DNA of 64,000 nt. It comes from Polaromonas sp. (GTDB lineage: Bacteria; Pseudomonadota; Gammaproteobacteria; Burkholderiales; Burkholderiaceae_C). The position numbers and the translations under genes are program-made. This document shows, one piece after another, positions 58,253 to 64,000 of the stretch. The first letter of the stretch is position 1, and each line of letters starts with the position of its first letter. The stretch is taken from assembly GCF_012927455.1 (NCBI RefSeq), contig NZ_JABBPE010000022.1:1-64000 (forward strand), in the 5' to 3' direction. The notes below the pieces were generated by a model. It had not been told where the DNA came from. It searched no databases and worked only from the letters and a program-made list of their open reading frames with translations.

Positions 58253-58783
58253 TCAGGAAATCAGCGCCACTTTCATTTGCTCTAAACGGGCTTTGACCGA
58301 GGTGTCCAGCACCTCGTCACCCACCACGACACGCACGCCGCCAATCAAGGCAGGTTCCAGCTCAACCTGGAGGTTGAGCTTGCGGCCAAAGCGCTTGTCC
58401 AGCGCCGTCGCCAGATCGGCCAGCGCCGCACCGTCGAGCGCGAAGGCGCTGTACACGGTGGCATCGGAGGCGCCGCTCTGCGCATTTTTCAGCGCGCGAA
58501 ACTGACTGGCGATTTCCGGCAGGACGCTGATGCGGCCGTTGTCGATCACCACCTGCAGGAAGTTTTTCGCAGCCTGCGGCAGCTTGCTTTGCACGACGCC
58601 GGAGATCAACTCAAACACCTGCGCAGACGTTACGCCGGGATTGCCGGCGAACTGCTGCAACTGAACGTTGGCAGCGATCAACGCCAACTCGTCAAGCCAG
58701 ACGGCAGTGCCGCCCAGGTCGGAGCCACAGGCTTTGTACAGTGCTTCCGCATAGGGACGGGCAATAGTGGCTAGTTCGGCCAT
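58253..58783 (-). CDS. atpH: ATP synthase F1 delta subunit
   Basis: 176 residues: [18 protein letters not shown] at the start and [20 protein letters not shown] near the end are typical. It links the F1 head to the b-subunit stalk. Confidence 0.97.
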   Translation of the reverse strand: MAELATIARPYAEALYKACGSDLGGTAVWLDELALIAANVQLQQFAGNPGVTSAQVFELISGVVQSKLPQAAKNFLQVVIDNGRISVLPEIASQFRALKNAQSGASDATVYSAFALDGAALADLATALDKRFGRKLNLQVELEPALIGGVRVVVGDEVLDTSVKARLEQMKVALIS

Positions 58784-58795
58784 GTGTACGCCCTC

Positions 58796-59266
58796 TTAAA
58801 GTTCGGTCTTCAAGCGGCCCAGCAAGTCGGCATGCACGCTGGCATTGACTTCCTTGCGCAGAATCTGCTCGGCACCCTTGACGGCCAGTGCGGCAACCTG
58901 CTCACGCAGGGTTTCGCGGGCCTTGACGGTTTGCTGCTCGGCTTCGACCTTGGCGGCAGCAATGATTTTGCTGCCCTCTTCGGTCGCCCTGGCTTTGGCG
59001 TCTTCAATCAAGGCTTGACCACGGCGTTCGGCTTCGGCCAGACGCACTGCCGACTCGTTGCGCGACTTGGCCAGTTCTTCTTCCACGCGCTTGTTGGCCA
59101 CGGAAAGTTCAGACTTGGCTTTGTCGGCAGCGGCCAAGCCGTCAGCGATTTTTTGAGCCCGCTCGTCCAGCGCTTTCGTTATGGGCGGCCACACAAATGT
59201 CATTGTGAACCACACCAGGATCGCGAAAACAATCGCCTGAACGAACAGGGTTGCGTTAATACTCAC
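58796..59266 (-). CDS. atpF: ATP synthase Fo b subunit
   Basis: 156 residues: one N-terminal membrane helix ([20 protein letters not shown], then [20 protein letters not shown]) and a long charged coiled coil that forms the peripheral stalk. It starts 30 bases after atpE. Confidence 0.97.
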   Translation of the reverse strand: MSINATLFVQAIVFAILVWFTMTFVWPPITKALDERAQKIADGLAAADKAKSELSVANKRVEEELAKSRNESAVRLAEAERRGQALIEDAKARATEEGSKIIAAAKVEAEQQTVKARETLREQVAALAVKGAEQILRKEVNASVHADLLGRLKTEL

Positions 59267-59296
59267 GGCAACACCTTTCTTTCGGAATGTTGACGA

Positions 59297-59545
<249 letters not shown>

Positions 59546-59621
59546 TTAAAGCTCCTATGGATTTAAGTAACTAACAAACTAACAAAAAAAGAAAAGCGAA
59601 AGAAATCAGATTGACAAAACT

Positions 59622-60479
59622 CTAGTGATGATCGTGGGCCTGCCCCACATACACCAAGGTCAACATCATGAAAATGAAGGCCTGCAAGGCGACGATCAAA
59701 ATATGGAAGATGGCCCACACGGTACCTGCGAGGATCTGGCCTATCGGCAACAAAATGCCTGACAGCGACATGGCCGCTGCGCCGCCCATCAGCGCGATCA
59801 GCATGAACACCAGTTCACCCGCGTACATATTGCCGAACAGCCGCATGCCGTGCGACACGGTTTTCGCCGCGAACTCGATCATCTGCATGAGGAAGTTAAT
59901 GGGCCACAAGATCGGATGATTGCCAAATGGTGCCGTGAACAATTCGTGGATCCAGCCGCCCGCGCCCTTGATCTTGATGTTGTAGGCGACGCAAACCAGC
60001 AGCACCGACATCGACAGACCCAAAGTAGTGGACAGATCGGCGGTGGGCACCACGCGCATGTAGGCATGATGCGGATCGCCACCGGTGGCCTCGACGATCA
60101 TTTCCCAGATTTTCGGCAACAAATCGACCGGAAGAAAGTCCATCGCATTCATCAGGAAAATCCAGATGAAGACCGTCAGCGCCATGGGTGCGATCACCTT
60201 GCGGCTTTGCGCGTTCTTGATGATGCCCCTGGCCTGGGTGTCAACCATTTCAACGAGGATTTCGACGGCAGCCTGAAAGCGCCCCGGCACACCGGCAGTT
60301 GCAGCGCGCGCTGCCTTCCAGAGAAAAAAGCTGCCGACGACACCGAGCACTACTGCCCACAAGATGGAGTCGAGGTTGTACACAGAAAAATCAATCACAC
60401 CGCTCATCGGCTTGTTCTGCCAATGGACCAGGTGGTGACCAATGTATTCCCCGGCGGTAGGTCCGTTTTCAGCAGCCAT
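59622..60479 (-). CDS. atpB: ATP synthase Fo a subunit
   Basis: 285 residues with five or six membrane helices. The essential Arg lies in MRLFGNMYAGELVFMLIALM, and FIFMMLTLVYVGQAHDHH is at the end. The ATG at 60479 (MAAENGPTAGEYI) is chosen; an upstream in-frame extension to 60542 overlaps the end of atpI. Confidence 0.97.
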   Translation of the reverse strand: MAAENGPTAGEYIGHHLVHWQNKPMSGVIDFSVYNLDSILWAVVLGVVGSFFLWKAARAATAGVPGRFQAAVEILVEMVDTQARGIIKNAQSRKVIAPMALTVFIWIFLMNAMDFLPVDLLPKIWEMIVEATGGDPHHAYMRVVPTADLSTTLGLSMSVLLVCVAYNIKIKGAGGWIHELFTAPFGNHPILWPINFLMQMIEFAAKTVSHGMRLFGNMYAGELVFMLIALMGGAAAMSLSGILLPIGQILAGTVWAIFHILIVALQAFIFMMLTLVYVGQAHDHH

Positions 60480-60495
60480 CTGTCTACTCGTCTCG

Positions 60496-61014
60496 TTAAG
60501 TTTGATGCGTCGTGGGGCGCTTGGGCTTGAACCAGAGCGCACCCCAAGACACTTTCATTGTCACTATCAGACCCACCAACATGGCAGGCCAGCTCAAATT
60601 TTCAACCAACCGCGGCGCCGCGAACAACATCGCCACCGTCAGGCCAATCTTGACCATTTCCCACAAAAAAAATCCAGCCACCGCAGCGCCCGGATTCATC
60701 GAAGATACCTTGCCGGTGATACCGCGCGCCAACACGGCGCCTGGCACCACCACCGCCAGCGCGCCATACAGGGCGGACCAGCCAACACTTAACTTTGCGG
60801 TCAAGCCCCAGGCCGCACACGCCACCAGAACCCCGACCAACAACTGCCATGCCAACACGCGCCACGGGGAAAGCGAAGGATTAGCGGAACGGAGCTTTTG
60901 GGCTTCATCACGCGTCAGAGGCTTGAACCCCTCATCCTTGACCTCATCTACATAAGCGCCGTAGCGCTCCTCCCGAACTTTCGGGGCGTCCACCGAATTT
61001 GTAATTTTAGACAT
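60496..61014 (-). CDS. atpI: ATP synthase accessory protein AtpI
   Basis: 172 residues. A charged N-terminal tail of about 55 residues is followed by four membrane helices in two pairs (VLAWQLLVGVLVACAAWGLT; ALYGALAVVVPGAVLARGIT). AtpI assists c-ring assembly or ion supply. It is the first gene of the operon. Confidence 0.93.
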   Translation of the reverse strand: MSKITNSVDAPKVREERYGAYVDEVKDEGFKPLTRDEAQKLRSANPSLSPWRVLAWQLLVGVLVACAAWGLTAKLSVGWSALYGALAVVVPGAVLARGITGKVSSMNPGAAVAGFFLWEMVKIGLTVAMLFAAPRLVENLSWPAMLVGLIVTMKVSWGALWFKPKRPTTHQT

Positions 61015-61061
61015 GACAAATTACGACAGGGTTACAAGGGCGACTATCAGCAAAGCCCTTG

Positions 61062-61090
61062 ATTATACGTAGAAACCCGAGAACGCTAAT
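61062..61090 (-). promoter_or_regulatory. Probable sigma-70 promoter of the atp operon
   Basis: A perfect minus-strand TATAAT at 61062-61067 lies 48 bases before atpI, with a poor -35 (ATTAGC at 61085-61090, spacer 17). A 7-bp inverted repeat, AACCCGA / TCGGGTT at 61074-61080 and 61098-61104, spans the -35 region and might be a protein site. Confidence 0.5.
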
Positions 61091-61218
61091 AAAACATTCG
61101 GGTTAGTTCCGCACGAGCGCGATGCAAGCATGCTGACAGCCACTGGCAAGGGCTAGTCCACAATGCGGCATTGCTGGATCCGGCTGCGACGCCACTCCTT
61201 ATCGATGAAAGACCTGCC

Positions 61219-61662
61219 ATGAACGCCCTGATGAAATTCCTGCATATCGCCGCGGCCATTGTCTGGCTCGGTGGCATCGTCTTCATGCTGTTTGCGCTGC
61301 GGCCGGCAGCGGCCCAACTGGCCCCGCCGCAACGCTTGCCGTTGATCGAGCAGGTGCTGGGAAATTTCTTCAAACGGGTCTGGGAGTGCATCGCCATCCT
61401 GCTGGTAAGCGGGCTGTTCATGCTGCTGACGGTTGGCATGAAAAACGCGCCGCTCGGCTGGCATGTGATGCTGGCCGTCGGCCTGCTGATGTTCGCGCTG
61501 TTCGGCCATCTCTACTTCGGCCCGTTTCGGCGTTTGAAGCTGGCCGTCGCGGCGGCCGACTGGCCCGAAGGCGGGCGCCGCGTTGCGCAGATTGCCACGC
61601 TGGCGCAGATCAATCTGGGGCTGGGCGCGCTCGCCATCGGCGCCGTTGTTTTTCGCGTTTGA
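61219..61662 (+). CDS. CopD-family four-helix membrane protein
   Basis: 147 residues with four membrane helices. LMKFLHIAAAIVWLGGIVFM at the start carries the conserved His; FGPFRRLKLAVAAADWPEG is the cytoplasmic loop. Resemblance is to CopD/DUF4149-like proteins, some of which are haem or copper proteins; no activity can be claimed. The ATG at 61219 is chosen because the first helix follows directly. Confidence 0.8.
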   Translation: MNALMKFLHIAAAIVWLGGIVFMLFALRPAAAQLAPPQRLPLIEQVLGNFFKRVWECIAILLVSGLFMLLTVGMKNAPLGWHVMLAVGLLMFALFGHLYFGPFRRLKLAVAAADWPEGGRRVAQIATLAQINLGLGALAIGAVVFRV

Positions 61663-61743
61663 TGCACGGCTTGATACGCCAGCCCATGCAGCACGGCCGC
61701 AAGCAGCGATGTGTTTTATAGCTAACCGCGCTGCCGAATCGAC

Positions 61744-62262
61744 ATGAGCAAACCCCCGAGAACGCCAGCGCGCGGCAATCGCTTTAAAAACGCACTGCCC
61801 AGCGCTGAAACGCTGGCCGCGCATCCCTGGCTCAAGCCAGTGGCGCACCGGCTGGGCGATCCCCAGCTGTGGCGGCTGCAGCACGAAGCCGTGGCACGCG
61901 GCGTTGCCATCGGCATCTTCTGGGCCTTTGCCACCCCGTTTGCGCAGTTTTTGATCGCGGCAGCGCACAGCGTCTGGTGGCGCGCCAACATCCCGGTGGC
62001 AGCGGGCGTGACGTTGATCACCAACCCCTTCACACTGGGTTTTTGGCTCTGGCTGGCCTACCAGCTGGGCAGCTTGCTGCTAAACGCGCCGCCGCCGGTT
62101 GCAGTGGCCGAAGGCGCGGGCAAGCTGGCCTGGCTGGCGTCTTTTGGCGCGCCTGCCATACTGGGCATGGGCATTTTTGCGGTCGCCGGCTCGGCGCTTG
62201 GCTACCTCAGCGTCAAACTCGCCTGGCGCCTGCGCATCTGGTTTAAACGCCGCCATCGGTAG
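61744..62262 (+). CDS. DUF2062 membrane protein
   Basis: 172 residues. LWRLQHEAVARGVAIGIFWA, FATPFAQFLIAAAHSVWWRA and TLITNPFTLGFWLWLAYQLG are typical of DUF2062, a family of small inner-membrane proteins of unknown function. It reads in the same direction as the aminotransferase 134 bases further on. Confidence 0.9.
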   Translation: MSKPPRTPARGNRFKNALPSAETLAAHPWLKPVAHRLGDPQLWRLQHEAVARGVAIGIFWAFATPFAQFLIAAAHSVWWRANIPVAAGVTLITNPFTLGFWLWLAYQLGSLLLNAPPPVAVAEGAGKLAWLASFGAPAILGMGIFAVAGSALGYLSVKLAWRLRIWFKRRHR

Positions 62263-62318
62263 AAAATGGTCGCGTTGCCAAGCCAGCCAGGTGCGCCCAG
62301 CGCCCTCGATTGAGCCGA

Positions 62319-62384
62319 CCATCTTCCATCTTCCATCTTCCATCTTCCATCTTCCATCTTCCATCTTCCATCTTCCATCTTCCA
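62319..62384. repeat. Heptanucleotide tandem repeat, 9.4 copies of CCATCTT
   Basis: Nine perfect copies of the 7-base unit (62319-62381) plus CCA, with no interruption. It ends 12 bases before the aminotransferase ATG, where a ribosome-binding site should be; no purine-rich site is visible between repeat and start. Such perfect short repeats change length by slippage. Confidence 0.97.
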
Positions 62385-62396
62385 CCCATCATCACC

Positions 62397-63293
62397 ATGA
62401 CCACTTCCGCCACCCTGCCCGACACGCCCTGCTACCTCAACGGCGAATTTACCGCGCTCAAGGACGCCAAGATCAGCGTGATGGACCGCGGCTTCATTTT
62501 TGGCGATGGCGTGTACGAGGTGGTGCCGGCCTACGCCGGTCAGTTGTTCCGCTTTGCGCAGCACATGGCCAGGCTTGATCGCAGCCTCGCCGAGCTGCGC
62601 ATCAAGAATCCGTTGACGCACCTCGAATGGCGCCAGCTTGCTCTTAAATTAATAGCTGCTTACGCCCAATCGACAGGCGCTGATGCCGAAAAACTCGATC
62701 AGCTGATCTACATCCAGGTGACCCGCGGCGTCGCCCTGCGCGACCATGCCATGCCGCCTGACCTGACGCCCACGGTGTTCGTGATGAGCAGCGCCATGAA
62801 GCTGCCGAGCGCGCAGCAGCGCGAGCACGGCGTGGCCTGCGTCTCTGCCTCCGACTTCCGCTGGCAAAAAGCCCACATCAAGAGCACCAGCTTGCTGGGC
62901 GCGGTGTTCTCGCGCCAGATCAGCTTTGATGCTGGCGCGCTGGAGACCGTCATGTTCCGCGGCGACTATTTGAGCGAAGCCGCCGCCAGCAATGTCTGGG
63001 TCATCAAAAACGGCGTAGTCATGGGCCCGCCCAAGGACCAGCTGGTCCTCGAAGGCATACGCTACGGGCTGATTGAAGAAATCTGCCGCGCTGCCAACAT
63101 CGGTTTCGAGCTGCGCCGCATCACGCGGGCCGACGTGCTGGCGGCCGACGAGCTGCTGCTGTCATCGGCCACCAAGGAAGTGCTGCCCGTCACCCTGCTG
63201 GACGGCCAGCCGGTTGGAAACGGCCAGCCCGGCCCCATTTACGCCAAGCTTTACAGCGCCTACCAGCAGGCAAAACAAGCGCCATCCACATGA
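62397..63293 (+). CDS. Class IV D-amino-acid aminotransferase
   Basis: 298 residues. PLP-dependent fold type IV: ISVMDRGFIFGDGVYEV near residue 27, YIQVTRGVALRDHA, catalytic Lys162 in AHIKSTSLLGAVFSRQ, and SEAAASNVWVIKNGVV. The HIKSTSLLGA context is closer to D-alanine transaminases than to BCATs, though specificity cannot be read safely. Residues 83-93 (LKLIAAYAQST) come from a fragment of repeat family A. The ATG at 62397 has no Shine-Dalgarno sequence. It overlaps the next gene by 4 bases and lies in a unit with DUF493 and lipB. Confidence 0.93.
   Translation: MTTSATLPDTPCYLNGEFTALKDAKISVMDRGFIFGDGVYEVVPAYAGQLFRFAQHMARLDRSLAELRIKNPLTHLEWRQLALKLIAAYAQSTGADAEKLDQLIYIQVTRGVALRDHAMPPDLTPTVFVMSSAMKLPSAQQREHGVACVSASDFRWQKAHIKSTSLLGAVFSRQISFDAGALETVMFRGDYLSEAAASNVWVIKNGVVMGPPKDQLVLEGIRYGLIEEICRAANIGFELRRITRADVLAADELLLSSATKEVLPVTLLDGQPVGNGQPGPIYAKLYSAYQQAKQAPST
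62647..62680 (+). repeat. Repeat family A, half copy inside the aminotransferase gene
   Basis: AATTAATAGCTGCTTACGCCC matches the family core in 18 of 19 positions; the second half (TATGGGCTAGAGCC) is absent. It is read in frame as part of the N-terminal domain. Confidence 0.7.
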
Positions 63294-63610
63294 CCCAACC
63301 TCCAAAAAGTATCCCTGAAAATACCCCAGCGCTGCCGACCGAGCCGTCACGCCAAGAGTCGCTGATCGACTACCCGTCACTGTTTCCCATCAAGGTGATG
63401 GGCGTCAAGGTCGACGGCCTGGTCGCCGCCATCACCGCCGTGGCGCATCAGTTCGACCCCGCCTTTGACGCATCCACCATCGAGCTGCGCGAAAGCAAGG
63501 GCGGCAAATACCTGGGCATCACCATCACCGTCATGGCCACCTCCAGAGAGCAGCTCGACGCGCTTTACCACGCGCTGTCCAGGCACCCCATGGTCAAAGT
63601 GGTGCTGTAA
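63290..63610 (+). CDS. ybeD: DUF493 / YbeD family protein
   Basis: 106 residues. [40 protein letters not shown] and [15 protein letters not shown] match the YbeD family, an ACT-like fold usually encoded next to lipB. A role in lipoate metabolism is suggested only by neighbourhood. It overlaps the aminotransferase stop (ATGA). Confidence 0.93.
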   Translation: MTQPPKSIPENTPALPTEPSRQESLIDYPSLFPIKVMGVKVDGLVAAITAVAHQFDPAFDASTIELRESKGGKYLGITITVMATSREQLDALYHALSRHPMVKVVL

Positions 63611-63624
63611 GCCTGACTCCGTCG

Positions 63625-64000
63625 ATGCAGACCGTAATACGCCAGCTCGGCCGGGTGGACTACCTGCCCACCTACGCTGCCATGCAGGCTTTCACGGCCG
63701 CGCGAAACCCCACCAATACAGATGATGAAACGCTGCAGCCCAATCAGGACGAGCGCGACGAGCTATGGATTTGTGAGCATCTACCGATCTACACACAGGG
63801 GCTGGCGGGCAAAAGTGATCATGTGCTGAACCCTGGCAACATCCCGGTGGTGCAAACCGACCGGGGCGGCCAGGTGACTTACCACGGGCCCGGCCAAGTG
63901 GTGGCTTACCCGCTGATCGACCTCAAGCGCGCCGGCTATTTCGTCAAGGAATATGTCTATCGCATCGAAGAGGCCGTCATCAAAACCCTGGCGCATTTCG
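63625..64000 (+). CDS. lipB: Octanoyltransferase LipB (partial, runs off the window)
   Basis: The first 125 codons are present. [40 protein letters not shown] and [20 protein letters not shown] are the LipB N-terminal half; the catalytic Cys lies beyond the window. LipB transfers octanoate from ACP to lipoyl domains. It starts 14 bases after ybeD; lipA would be expected next. Confidence 0.96.
   Translation, partial: MQTVIRQLGRVDYLPTYAAMQAFTAARNPTNTDDETLQPNQDERDELWICEHLPIYTQGLAGKSDHVLNPGNIPVVQTDRGGQVTYHGPGQVVAYPLIDLKRAGYFVKEYVYRIEEAVIKTLAHF

Noticed and set aside
62202..62621. Antisense frame encoding repeated WKMEDGR
   Set aside because: The peptide repeat is simply the 7-bp DNA repeat read in codons; any frame would give the same seven residues in rotation. 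There is no other support.

Overview
The window is one contiguous stretch of a GC-rich betaproteobacterial chromosome. Gene content, gene order and protein sequences point to Burkholderiales, most likely Comamonadaceae close to Polaromonas or Rhodoferax. That placement is an inference from family resemblance and from the short interspersed repeats; no database was searched.

Region 1 (about 1-38,200) is a nearly complete flagellar and chemotaxis island. fliE is divergent from a tight fliFGHIJKLMNOPQR operon (basal body, C-ring and export gate). On the opposite strand follow flgL, flgK, a chemoreceptor gene and flgJIHGFEDCB (rod, rings and hook). A short divergent unit carries flgA and flgMN. 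Then come fliA (sigma-28), an FlhG-like gene, flhF, flhA and flhB, and the adaptation and response genes cheZ, cheY, cheB, cheD and cheR. The parts not present here are flagellin, fliD/fliS, motAB, flhDC, cheA and cheW. A sigma-28 promoter is clearly visible before flgM and another before the chemoreceptor. The FlhF/FlhG pair is unusual: FlhF has about 400 extra C-terminal residues, and the FlhG-like protein keeps the FlhF-activating N-terminal motif but has lost its ATPase P-loop.

Region 2 (about 38,500-47,000) is mixed: a degenerate EAL-HDOD signalling protein, a tRNA-Arg(CCG), a membrane-anchored cytochrome with three tandem c5-like haem domains, a conserved unknown gene, a YheT-type hydrolase, a SnoaL-like protein, a truncated NAD-binding gene, and a lemA / TPM / TPM membrane cluster.

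Region 3 (47,064-53,522) is a four-gene operon on the minus strand: exonuclease, ATP-dependent DNA ligase, Lhr-type helicase and PdeM-type phosphoesterase. It is a ligase-associated DNA repair cassette. The helicase and yheT carry in-frame insertions of short repeat elements.

Region 4 (53,698-61,014) is the F1Fo ATP synthase operon atpIBEFHAGDC with a visible terminator and a likely promoter. Region 5 (61,219-64,000) carries two small membrane proteins, a class IV D-amino-acid aminotransferase preceded by a 7-bp tandem repeat, a DUF493/YbeD protein, and the start of lipB, which runs off the window.
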